Translations under genes and position numbers: made by a program
Shown here: positions 28,027 through 35,972 of the stretch, in pieces
Numbering within the stretch: position 1 is the stretch's first letter
How the letters are laid out: the number at the start of each line of letters is the position of its first letter
The notes under the pieces: generated by a model
Database searches by the model: none
The model's input: the letters and a program-made list of their open reading frames with translations, nothing else
Told to the model about the DNA's origin: nothing
Assembly (NCBI RefSeq): GCF_017569225.1
Contig: NZ_CP071868.1
Coordinates: forward strand, 2,108,001-2,172,000
Origin: Pengzhenrongella sicca
GTDB lineage: Bacteria; Actinomycetota; Actinomycetes; Actinomycetales; Cellulomonadaceae
Reading direction: 5' to 3'
DNA length: 64,000 bases

Positions 28027-28392
28027 TCAGGCTGTGGGCGAGACGCGGATGAGGTTGCCGTCGGGATCGGTGATGACGAAGGTGCGTCCGAAGACGTCGT
28101 CATGGGGTTCCTCGACGACGGTCACGTTCTTGGCGGCCCAGGTGGCGTAGAGGTCGTCGACGGCGGCTCCCGATCCGGGCACCATGAGGCCGACCTCGAA
28201 CGTGCGCGGCAGCTCGGGTGCGACGCGGTCGCTGCGGCCGTTCCAGAGCGCGAACAGCACGCCGGGGGCGACCTGGAAGGGCACGTAGCGGGGCGTGAGC
28301 ATGACCGGTTCGATCTCGAACAGCTCACGGTAGAACGCTGTCGAGCGCTCGATGTCGGTGACGTAGACGAGGAAGAGGTTGGGAGCGGACAT
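28027..28392 (-). CDS. VOC (glyoxalase/bleomycin-resistance fold) family protein
   Basis: A 121-residue single VOC domain pair (beta-alpha-beta-beta-beta twice). It begins LFLVYVTDIERSTAFYRELF, typical of the fold, and ends GRTFVITDPDGNLIRVSPT. The positions that usually give metal ligands are not His/Glu at the first strand, so enzymatic metal chemistry is doubtful; ligand sequestration is possible. It is divergent from the WYL regulator gene about 100 bp away, an arrangement in which the regulator commonly controls its neighbour. The MarR gene ends convergently 46 bp away. Confidence 0.85.
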   Translation of the reverse strand: MSAPNLFLVYVTDIERSTAFYRELFEIEPVMLTPRYVPFQVAPGVLFALWNGRSDRVAPELPRTFEVGLMVPGSGAAVDDLYATWAAKNVTVVEEPHDDVFGRTFVITDPDGNLIRVSPTA

Positions 28393-28492
28393 CGGGTCTC
28401 CTTCGGATGCGCAGGCGAGGATCGCCGGCAGAGCGCGACGATGCCGCGATAATCAGACAAGACCTGTCATGTTCACCTTGGAAAGTGGGGCC

Positions 28493-29455
28493 ATGAGCCG
28501 ACCGCAGCGGGTCATCGCCATCCTCACCGCGCTCCAGGTGCGGCGGCACACGACCGCGGACGTGCTTGCAGCGGAGTTTGGCGTGTCGACCCGGACGATC
28601 CTGCGCGACGTCCAATCGCTGGTGGACGCCGACATCCCGGTCCTGACCGAACGCGGGAGGTACGGCGGCATCAGCCTTCTGCCCGGTGATCAGGTCGATC
28701 TGACCAGGCTGACCGCGTCGGAAGCCGACGTCTTCCGGGCGGTAGGTCTCGACCTGAACCGGGCCCGCCAGCTCGGGGCGGAGAGCGCAGCACGAGGAGC
28801 CCTCAGCAAACTGACGACCCGGCGCCGGACACCGCAAGCGCAACGCGATGTCATGGCGTTGTCCCTGGCCGAGGTCGTCACGGTCGACAACCGCGGCTGG
28901 TTCGGCAGTGAGGAGTCGATCGACGTTGCCGCGGTGGCGCGTGACCTTCGGCGAGCCCGGCAGCTGCGTATCCACTACCGGCGAAGCGACGCTCCCCAAT
29001 CGCGGGCGCTGGTCGTCGACCCGTACGGGTTGCTGCTTCGAGCCGACCGTTGGTACCTCATCGCCGACGTCGACGCCGCGCCGCGAATGTTCGCCCTCAC
29101 CCGTCTTGAACGCTGGACCGTGCTCGACGAGCCGCGCCGACTACGCGCCGGCGCCACGCTGGGCCAGGTCGCCCACGACCTGGCCCACGCACTCGAAGGG
29201 CGCACCGAGGTCACGATCACCGCACTCCTCGACGCGAACCGGATCGATCTCGCCACCCGGGTCCTCGGCGCCAGGCTGCGGTCGATCGATCGATCAGCGC
29301 GCTCACCACGGGTGACCATCACGATCGGCTACGACCAGATCGACGGCGTGAGGCAGCTTCTCCAGTTCGCTGACCACCTTGAGGTGACCGCACCACCTGC
29401 CGCCCGCGAGCTCGTGCAACGCCTCGCGCAAGAGGTAGCTCTCGCCCACAGCTGA
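28493..29455 (+). CDS. WYL-domain transcriptional regulator (HTH, DeoR-like)
   Basis: A 320-residue YafY-type regulator. The N-terminal HTH (about 5-58) has RHTTADVLAAEFGVSTRTILRDVQSL. The WYL domain (about 135-215) contains LRIHYRR and VDPYGLLLRADRWYLIADVD, and a WCX-type C-terminal domain follows. WYL domains sense small ligands or nucleic acid; members act as activators or repressors of adjacent genes. ATG 28493 follows a GGGG stretch; an in-frame ATG 24 bases upstream (28469) is an alternative. The intergenic region toward the VOC gene contains GACAAGACCTGTC, a possible half-palindromic site. The 3' end shares a hairpin with the convergent MFS gene. Confidence 0.88.
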   Translation: MSRPQRVIAILTALQVRRHTTADVLAAEFGVSTRTILRDVQSLVDADIPVLTERGRYGGISLLPGDQVDLTRLTASEADVFRAVGLDLNRARQLGAESAARGALSKLTTRRRTPQAQRDVMALSLAEVVTVDNRGWFGSEESIDVAAVARDLRRARQLRIHYRRSDAPQSRALVVDPYGLLLRADRWYLIADVDAAPRMFALTRLERWTVLDEPRRLRAGATLGQVAHDLAHALEGRTEVTITALLDANRIDLATRVLGARLRSIDRSARSPRVTITIGYDQIDGVRQLLQFADHLEVTAPPAARELVQRLAQEVALAHS

Positions 29456-29472
29456 CCGCGCAGACGGTCAGC
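29451..29472. terminator. Hairpin shared by convergent WYL and MFS gene ends
   Basis: GCTGACCG and CGGTCAGC form a perfect 8-bp stem with a 6-base loop. The hairpin covers both stop codons of the convergent genes, which end only 12 bp apart. There is no T-run, so intrinsic termination is uncertain; it may act as a bidirectional transcript end or mRNA-stabilising structure. Confidence 0.45.
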
Positions 29473-30748
29473 GCACCGAACGAATCGCGGACACCAGCAC
29501 GGCACCCACGATCGCCATCACCGCTGCGGCCGGGAAGATCGCTTGGTAGCCGACTGCGGAGATGGCGGCGGCGGCCACGATGGGTCCGACGATCTGCCCG
29601 CCCGTGTTCGCCAGGTTCAGAATCCCCAGGTCCTTGGCCGCGGTCTTCTGGTCGGGAAGCACCTCGACGTTCAGCGCCTGGTCCACCGCGTTGAACGCGC
29701 CCATGCCGATGCCCGCGATGACGGCGTAGACGATCATCGCCCACGGCGACGGGGCCACGAACGGGAAGAAGACACCGACGGCGATGAAGACCGCGGCGAA
29801 GATGACCGGGAGCTTCCGGGTCCCGAGCTTGTCGGAGATCGGGCCCGCTACCGCCGCCATCGTCAGCGCCGTGATCATCAGGATCGTCGAGATCAGGGTG
29901 ACGTTCTGCGCGGTGGCGGCGTCGTCGAGGCGGAGGTAGTCGGTGAAGATGTACAGCTGGTAGCCCGAGACCGCGAAGGTTCCGCCCATGATGAGGAACT
30001 TGCCGAAGAGCGCCAGGTAGTAGTCCCGGGCGTGCTTGCGGGGGAACGAGAAGTTGTCGAGCAGCATCCGCCGGCTCACATGCGTGGTCGGCATGCTGCG
30101 GCTGGAGGCCTCGCGCATGAGCACGACGGCGACCGGGCCGGACAGCAACGTGAGCGCGGCGAAGAGGAAGAAGCCCGCGTTGATGCTGCCCAGGAACTGC
30201 GCCCCGACGATCTGGCCACCGTACAGACCTGCGGAGTAGCCGAACGCGTAGATGGACGAGATGGTGCCGCGGTGCCGCGGGGCGATCCGATCGGCGATCA
30301 CGGCAAGCAGGGGCGCCACGATGGCGTTGAGGAACACCTGGTACAGCGACCACATCACGATGAGCTCAGTGACGGTGGTGGCCTGTGCGATGGCGACCAG
30401 CATCACTGCGGTACCCAAGGATCCGACGATCAGGTACGGCGTTCTGCGACCCCACCGCGAGCGGGTCAGGTCGGAGAACGCGCCGATCACGATGTTCGCG
30501 ACCGTCGCCACGATCATGGCCACGACCGAGAGCAGCGCGATCACGCCGGCCTTGTCGTCGGGAGCGATGGTCGCCACGCGCGCCGGAAGCAGGACCCCGA
30601 CGACGCCGAGGTACGGCCCGAGCCAGAGCACGGCGCCGAAGGCCAGGGCGAGGCCCAACCGCAGGGGAGTCTTGGGTTGCTCCCCATCCGACGGTGGTCG
30701 AACCGAGGTGGAGACGGGTGTTGCCGGGGACGTACCCGTGATAGCCAT
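29468..30748 (-). CDS. MFS transporter (sugar/cation symporter-like)
   Basis: Major facilitator with 12 predicted spans in 426 residues. Between spans 2 and 3 it has DLTRSRWGRRTPYLIVG, the variant loop seen in GPH and SLC45-like sugar carriers, and between spans 8 and 9 DKLGTRKLPVI. AAGGAGAG stands just before the ATG at 30748. It lies 143 bp downstream of the GH3 gene on the same strand, so the two probably form an operon that imports a beta-glycoside or the sugar it releases. Drug export is the alternative reading; the GH3 and TetR context favours sugar uptake. Confidence 0.8.
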   Translation of the reverse strand: MAITGTSPATPVSTSVRPPSDGEQPKTPLRLGLALAFGAVLWLGPYLGVVGVLLPARVATIAPDDKAGVIALLSVVAMIVATVANIVIGAFSDLTRSRWGRRTPYLIVGSLGTAVMLVAIAQATTVTELIVMWSLYQVFLNAIVAPLLAVIADRIAPRHRGTISSIYAFGYSAGLYGGQIVGAQFLGSINAGFFLFAALTLLSGPVAVVLMREASSRSMPTTHVSRRMLLDNFSFPRKHARDYYLALFGKFLIMGGTFAVSGYQLYIFTDYLRLDDAATAQNVTLISTILMITALTMAAVAGPISDKLGTRKLPVIFAAVFIAVGVFFPFVAPSPWAMIVYAVIAGIGMGAFNAVDQALNVEVLPDQKTAAKDLGILNLANTGGQIVGPIVAAAAISAVGYQAIFPAAAVMAIVGAVLVSAIRSVR

Positions 30749-30891
30749 GACTCTCCTTCATTGGAGCTTCGACGCGGCAGTTCGACTCAGGCACGACGCG
30801 CCTGGGCGATGGGGGTGGGTCCACTCAGGCAACGCCGCCTGGTGGATGGATGCTGCGCACTGCTGCGGGGGCAGTTCCCGGGACTGCCGAC

Positions 30892-33114
30892 CTACAGCGT
30901 GATCTGGGTGGATGCGGACAACGGATCGCCCGCGTACGACGCGGCCTCGAGGACCACGCCACCCTCGATCGGGTCGAACGCCGTGGTCGCGGGGTTCCAG
31001 CGCTTGAGCGATTGCAGCGGCGCCGTCACCACAAGGCTGACCGTCTCGCCGGCGGCAACCTGCGCGACGGCGAAGCCGAGCAGCTCCCGCTCGCCGCTTC
31101 GGTCGCCCTGGGCGCGGGTGCCGTAGATCTGGACGACGTGCCGTCCGTCGACGGCTCCGGCGTTGGACACCGCGACCCGGAGGTCGACGGCGTCGGCGCT
31201 CGAGGCGAGGACGTCCAACGCGTCCACCGTGTAGGTCGTGTAGGACAACCCGAATCCCAGCGGGTAGCTGGCGGCCTTCCCGTCGTGGTCGAGGAGCCGC
31301 TGACCGAACCAGCGGTCGTAGGTGATCTCGGTGGCGTCGATGTCGAGCTCGGCGGTGTCCGCCACGGACGCGGGGATCGCGTACGGCAGGCGCCCGGACG
31401 GGTTGGTCCGGCCGAGCAGCACGTCAGCGAGGGCGTTGCCACCCTCCATGCCCGAGTACCACATCATCACCAGTCCGGCGACGTCCTTGTCCCACTCGGA
31501 CATGACCACGGCGCCGGCCGCGACGACGGCGACGATCGTCCTCGGGTTGGCTGCGCTCACCGCCTTGATGAGCTCCACGTCGTCGCGACCGAGCCGCAGG
31601 TCGCGACGATCGCCGCCGGCCGAGCCGGAGCCCACGACGCTCGTCCCGCTACCGGCCGAGGCGTACAGCGATTCGCGGCTGGCCTGGTCGGCCCCGGTGG
31701 CCGCCTCGGGATACAGCGCCAGCAGGTCGGGTCGCGAGAACACCGAACCGTCCACGAACTCGCCCTCGTCGGCCGCGGTGTAGCCGACGACGACGACCGC
31801 CGCGTCGCTGCCAGCGGCCAGGGCGGCGGCCGCGGCCACGCCCTCGCCGCTGTGACGAATCTCGACGCCGGGCAGCTGGGAGGTCAATCCCTTCAGGGCG
31901 GTGACCACATACGGGGCGCGGACGTCCGACGAGCCGTTGTCCCCAGTGTTCGGGACATCGGCGAGGCGTCCGACGACGGCCAGGGAGCGGAGGGTCGTGG
32001 GGTCCAGCGGCAGCACCGGCACCCCCTGCACGCTCTCGTTGCGCAGCAGCACCATCGAGCGCGCCGCCGCCTCGCGCGCGAGCGCGATGTGGGCGGGCGA
32101 GACGACGACGTCGGCCTCGGGCTCGGCCTGGTCGCGCCGGGCGTAGAAGCGCAGCTGGGTGGACAGGATGCGCAGGCCCGAGCGTCGCACCGACTCCCAG
32201 GACGTGGTGCCCTCGTCGATCGCGCCCTGCAGGTGTGCAGCGCGCTGCTGGGCGAACGGGGCCTCGATGTCGAGGCCCGCCTCGAGCGACGCAGCCGGGT
32301 CGCGCAGGCCCCAGATGAAGTCGCTCATCACGGCGCCCTCGAAGCCCCACTCGTCGCGGAGGATCTCCGTGAGCAGGTGCGAGTTCTGCCCGGCCCAGTC
32401 GCCGTTCACCGAGTTGTACGAGCTCATGACGGCAAAGGCGCCCTGCTCGATGACTCGCTTGAAATGGGGCAGGAACACCTCGTGGAGGGTCCGCTCATCC
32501 ACCGTGACGTTGACCGAGAAGCGCGCCTGCTCCATGGAGTTCAGGGCGAAGTGCTTGACGCACGCCATCGCGTGCCGCTGGATTCCGCGCGTCAGCGCCG
32601 CACCCATCTCGCCCAACAGGGGCGGCTGGTCGGAGTAGGTCTCCTGCGCGCGTCCCCAGGCGGGATGACGCGGGAGATTGATGCACACGCCGCCGAAGAA
32701 GTTGCCGCCCTGCGCGCGCAGCTCCTCGCCGATCGCGCGGCCGATGCGCTCCTCGAGCTCCACGTCCCAGGTCGCGCCGCGCGCCATCGAGACGGGGAAG
32801 GCCGTCGAGGCACCGACGACGGCGCCGCGCGGGCCGTCGACAAAGCGGATTCCCGGAATGCCCAGACGGTGCACCGCACCCATCACGTAGGGGGTGATGT
32901 TGTAACCCACCTGCATCATCTCGGTCAGACCGGGCCAGAACGGTTCGTCGCCGTCCAGGAGGCCGAGCCGCTCCGGCGGGGTGAGCGCTTCGTAGAGTCG
33001 CGTGGCGAGCTCGTCCGGGTTGCTGCCGGCACGCACGGCTTCCACCGCATCGGCGAACGACGTACCTAGCGGAGCATCGTCGGCGCGCGCTGCAACATCA
33101 CTGAAAACGGTCAT
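30892..33114 (-). CDS. GH3 family beta-glycosidase
   Basis: Cytoplasmic-looking GH3 enzyme of 740 residues with no signal peptide. The TIM-barrel domain has the GIRFVDGPRG region, CVKHFALNS and the nucleophile in VMSDFIWG (Asp265, Phe in place of the usual Trp). The alpha/beta sandwich domain follows, and a fibronectin-III-like C-terminus (PLGFGLSYTTYTVD onward) closes it. The family removes beta-linked glucose, xylose or related sugars from non-reducing ends; a disaccharide or plant glycoside is likely. ATG 33114 has AAGGAGAG eight bases upstream, better than the in-frame start at 33147. The MFS gene follows, and a TetR gene is divergent. Confidence 0.9.
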   Translation of the reverse strand: MTVFSDVAARADDAPLGTSFADAVEAVRAGSNPDELATRLYEALTPPERLGLLDGDEPFWPGLTEMMQVGYNITPYVMGAVHRLGIPGIRFVDGPRGAVVGASTAFPVSMARGATWDVELEERIGRAIGEELRAQGGNFFGGVCINLPRHPAWGRAQETYSDQPPLLGEMGAALTRGIQRHAMACVKHFALNSMEQARFSVNVTVDERTLHEVFLPHFKRVIEQGAFAVMSSYNSVNGDWAGQNSHLLTEILRDEWGFEGAVMSDFIWGLRDPAASLEAGLDIEAPFAQQRAAHLQGAIDEGTTSWESVRRSGLRILSTQLRFYARRDQAEPEADVVVSPAHIALAREAAARSMVLLRNESVQGVPVLPLDPTTLRSLAVVGRLADVPNTGDNGSSDVRAPYVVTALKGLTSQLPGVEIRHSGEGVAAAAALAAGSDAAVVVVGYTAADEGEFVDGSVFSRPDLLALYPEAATGADQASRESLYASAGSGTSVVGSGSAGGDRRDLRLGRDDVELIKAVSAANPRTIVAVVAAGAVVMSEWDKDVAGLVMMWYSGMEGGNALADVLLGRTNPSGRLPYAIPASVADTAELDIDATEITYDRWFGQRLLDHDGKAASYPLGFGLSYTTYTVDALDVLASSADAVDLRVAVSNAGAVDGRHVVQIYGTRAQGDRSGERELLGFAVAQVAAGETVSLVVTAPLQSLKRWNPATTAFDPIEGGVVLEAASYAGDPLSASTQITL

Positions 33115-33156
33115 GGGTTGCTCTCCTTGGCTCAACTCTGAGCTCACTACTTAGTG

Positions 33157-33174
33157 GGTACTAGGTACCGTACC
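33157..33174. promoter_or_regulatory. Overlapping palindromes in the GH3/TetR divergent promoter
   Basis: GGTACTAGGTACC (33157-33169) and GGTACCGTACC (33164-33174) are overlapping inverted repeats built on GGTAC/GTACC half-sites, preceded by the near-palindrome ACTACTTAGT (33147-33156). The cluster lies between the GH3 start and the TetR start and is the best candidate for the TetR operator. Inferred from position and symmetry only. Confidence 0.5.
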
Positions 33175-33242
33175 ATTGGTCCGCGACCTAGAATGTGCGG
33201 CCTGATCGGGGTCGCTCCACGGGGCCGAAAGCTGAGGTAGGC

Positions 33243-33893
33243 ATGGCATCGAGCACGAGAGATCGACCGGTGCGCGCACGCGAGCGGCGGCCCGCCGCGG
33301 AACGCGTGACTCAGATCATCGCCGCGGCGTCCGCGCTGATCTCAGAGCGCGGCTTCTGGGGCGTCTCGGTCCAGGACGTGGCGAACGCGTGCGGCATCAC
33401 CGACGCGGGCGTGCTGCACCACGTCGGCACCAAAGAGGGTCTCCTCGTCGCGGTCCTCGAACACCGCGACGACGCCGATCTGGCCGTCCTGTCGCAGATG
33501 TTGGGCATCCCGGTCTCCGCGCTCCGCGAAGGCGGCGAGCTCTCGACCTCGCTGCGGGACTTCTGCGCGGCTCTGGTCGCGCGCAACGCCCAGCAACCCG
33601 AGATCGTGCGGCTCTACTCGGTGCTCAACGCCGAATCGCTCGATCCCCAGCACCCCGCGCACGCGTACTTCGTGGCGCGCGAGAAGTGGGCGACAGAATT
33701 GTTCGCGTCGGCGGCCGCGGGCACCTCCGACCCGGCACGGGTCGCACGCCAGATCTTCGCAGGAATGGACGGCCTGCAGCTGCACTGGCTGCGCACCATG
33801 GATTTCGACCTCGTGCACGAATGGGCGGCGCTGGCCGAGAGCATCATTCGTCCGTTCGAGGTCTCGACCTCGACGAATGGTCACTCCGCCTGA
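33243..33893 (+). CDS. TetR/AcrR family transcriptional regulator
   Basis: A 216-residue regulator. The HTH is RVTQIIAAASALISERGFWG followed by SVQDVANACGITDAGVLHHVGTKEGLLVAVLEHRD (about 20-75); the remaining helices form the ligand and dimer domain. TetR proteins repress until a small molecule binds. It is divergent from the GH3-MFS operon, with palindromes between, so sugar- or glycoside-induced derepression of that operon is the likely role. ATG 33243 has GAGG about seven bases upstream; the frame is open to a start at 33195. It ends just before a strong terminator. Confidence 0.88.
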   Translation: MASSTRDRPVRARERRPAAERVTQIIAAASALISERGFWGVSVQDVANACGITDAGVLHHVGTKEGLLVAVLEHRDDADLAVLSQMLGIPVSALREGGELSTSLRDFCAALVARNAQQPEIVRLYSVLNAESLDPQHPAHAYFVAREKWATELFASAAAGTSDPARVARQIFAGMDGLQLHWLRTMDFDLVHEWAALAESIIRPFEVSTSTNGHSA

Positions 33894-33917
33894 GTGGCAG
33901 CTGTCCGACGACGCACG

Positions 33918-33955
33918 AAAGCCCAGGTCAGAATTGCTTCTGACCTGGGCTTTTT
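33918..33955. terminator. Bidirectional rho-independent terminator
   Basis: AAAGCCCAGGTCAGAA and TTCTGACCTGGGCTTT make a perfect 16-bp stem around the loop TTGC, followed on the plus strand by a T-run (33951-33955); the opposite strand has only the three Ts of the stem base. It sits between the end of the TetR gene and the 3' end of the minus-strand tRNA, so it can terminate both transcripts. Confidence 0.9.
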
Positions 33956-33956
33956 G

Positions 33957-34030
33957 TCGGGCTGACAGGATTTGAACCTGCGACCCCCTGACCCCCAGTC
34001 AGGTGCGCTACCAAGCTGCGCTACAGCCCG
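33957..34030 (-). tRNA. tRNA-Pro (anticodon GGG)
   Basis: On the minus strand a full cloverleaf is present: acceptor CGGGCTG pairing with CAGCCCG, D-arm GCGCAGCTTGGTAGCGC, anticodon stem CCTGA/TCAGG with loop CTGGGGG (anticodon GGG), and T-arm with GGTTCAAATCC. A discriminator A follows; CCA is not encoded. The anticodon reads CCC and CCU proline codons. No integrase or repeated tRNA fragment flanks it, so there is no sign that it serves as an attachment site. Confidence 0.95.
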
Positions 34031-34240
34031 CCGGCCCCGGAGGGCCGTCCAGAAGACTACCGCACCGCGGGGGGCGCTCGACCGGTCCGAACCCGCGCGC
34101 CGGCGTCGGCCCCCGACCGCGCCCGGCGCGCCGACCAGCAGCTCGGGTCGCGCGACCGTGCTACCCGGCGCACGATGCACAGCGAGACCAGCCGCCGCGG
34201 CGATCGCCCGCCGATCCCGCCAAGACCATGAGGAGCACAG

Positions 34241-35833
34241 ATGCGCACGGTCGACGCCGTCGTCATCGGGTCGGGGCCGAACGGCCTCGTCGCCGCGAAC
34301 GCGCTGGCCGACGCCGGGTGGGACGTGCTGGTGCTCGAGGCGCAGGACACGATCGGCGGCGCGGTGCGCACGGCCGAGGTCACGGCGCCCGGGTTCCGCA
34401 CCGACCTGTTCAGCGCGTTCTACCCGCTCGCCGCCGCTTCCCCGCTGATGCGCGGCCTGCACCTGGAGGACCACGGCCTGCGGTGGGTGCGCGCCCCCGA
34501 CGTGCTCGCCCACGCGCTCGACGACGGCCGCACGGCAGTCCTGCGCGCGGACGCGACGGACACCGCCGCGGGCCTGGACGCGTTCGCGCCCGGCGACGGC
34601 GACGCCTGGCTCCGGATGGTCGAGACCTGGCGCCGGATCCGGGACCCGCTGCTCGACGCGCTCTTCACGCCGTTCCCGCCGCTGCGCTCGGTGGCGCGCC
34701 TGCTCCGCCGGGTGGGCGTCGCGGGCGGGCTCGACCTCGCGCGGCTCGCCGTCGAGCCGGTGCGCCGGCTCGCGGACGAGACCTTCGCAGGGGAGGGCGC
34801 GGGCCTGCTCCTGACGGGCAACGCGATGCACGCCGATATCCCGCCTGACGCCGCCGGCAGCGGGGCGTTCGGCTGGCTGCTCGCGATGCTCGGCCAGGAC
34901 GTCGGGTTCCCGGTGCCCGAGCGGGGCGCAGGCTCGCTCGCCGACGCGCTGGCGGCGCGCCTGCGGGCCAGCGGCGGTCAGATCGAGACGGGCGCGCGGG
35001 TCGATGCGGTCGAGATCTCCGGCGGACGCGCGATCGGCGTCCGCACCCACGACGGCGCGCACCTGCGCGTGCGGCGCGCCGTGCTCGCGGACGTGCCCGC
35101 GCCGTCGCTCTACCTCGACCTGGTCGGCGCGGCGCACCTGCCCGCCCGGCTGCGGCGCGACCTGGGCCGGTTCCAGTGGGACCACCCGACGTTCAAGGTC
35201 AACTGGGCGCTCGGCTCGCCCATCCCGTGGGCGTCGGCCGACGCCGCGGGCGCCGGCACCGTGCACCTCGGCGTCGACCAGCCGGGCTTCGTCGACGCCG
35301 CCGCGAGCCTGTCCGTGGGCCGGATCCCCGACCGGCCGTTCCTGCTGTGCGGGCAGATGACGACCGCCGACCCGACGCGCTCGCCCGCGGGCACCGAGTC
35401 GGCGTGGGCCTACACGCACGTCCCGCACGGCGTGACCTGGACCGCGGCGCAGGTCGAGGCCCAGGTCGAGCGGATGGAGGCCGCACTCGAGCGGACCGCG
35501 CCGGGGTTCGGTGCCGCGATCCTCGCGCGGCACGTGCAGAGCCCCGTCGACCTCGAGGCGGCGAACGCCAACCTCGTCGGCGGCGCCGTCAACGGCGGCA
35601 CGTCGGCGCTGCACCAGCAGCTGTTCTTCCGCCCGACCCCGGGCCTGGGCCGGTCCGAGACCCCCCTCGCCGGGCTGTACCTCGCGTCCGCGTCCGCGCA
35701 CCCGGGAGGCGGGGTGCACGGCGCGTGCGGCTGGAACGCCGCCCGCGCGGCGCTGGCGGGCGCGGGCGGCCTGGGCCGGGCGCGGCAGGCGCTCGTCCAC
35801 TCGGCGTGGGATCGGGTGCTGCGCGACGGGTGA
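34241..35833 (+). CDS. NAD(P)/FAD-dependent oxidoreductase (phytoene-desaturase/PYROXD2-like)
   Basis: A 530-residue flavoprotein. The N-terminal dinucleotide fold is VVIGSGPNGLVAANALADAG with LVLEAQDTIGGAVRTAE after it, and the C-terminal FAD-contacting segment is LYLASASAHPGGGVHGACG. This places it in the carotenoid-isomerase/desaturase-like group whose members are widespread in actinobacteria but mostly of unknown substrate. There are no other carotenoid genes nearby, so pigment synthesis is not supported. ATG 34241 has GAGGAG five bases upstream. It is followed after about 140 bp by the membrane c-di-GMP gene; co-transcription is possible but not shown. Confidence 0.82.
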   Translation: MRTVDAVVIGSGPNGLVAANALADAGWDVLVLEAQDTIGGAVRTAEVTAPGFRTDLFSAFYPLAAASPLMRGLHLEDHGLRWVRAPDVLAHALDDGRTAVLRADATDTAAGLDAFAPGDGDAWLRMVETWRRIRDPLLDALFTPFPPLRSVARLLRRVGVAGGLDLARLAVEPVRRLADETFAGEGAGLLLTGNAMHADIPPDAAGSGAFGWLLAMLGQDVGFPVPERGAGSLADALAARLRASGGQIETGARVDAVEISGGRAIGVRTHDGAHLRVRRAVLADVPAPSLYLDLVGAAHLPARLRRDLGRFQWDHPTFKVNWALGSPIPWASADAAGAGTVHLGVDQPGFVDAAASLSVGRIPDRPFLLCGQMTTADPTRSPAGTESAWAYTHVPHGVTWTAAQVEAQVERMEAALERTAPGFGAAILARHVQSPVDLEAANANLVGGAVNGGTSALHQQLFFRPTPGLGRSETPLAGLYLASASAHPGGGVHGACGWNAARAALAGAGGLGRARQALVHSAWDRVLRDG

Positions 35834-35972
35834 GCGGGCGCGAGCAGCCGGCTCGGCGCAAGCCCGAAGGAACCTGCTGCGCCTGCCGATAGGACACGGT
35901 GTCGGCACAGCACGCGCCCCGCCTCCGTGGTTCGGTCGCGCCGACGTCACCGCGAGCCGGGGAGGTCGAGCG

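Noticed and set aside
33957-34030. tRNA-Pro as attachment site of an integrated element
   Set aside because: No integrase, no repeated tRNA 3' fragment and no phage genes nearby.
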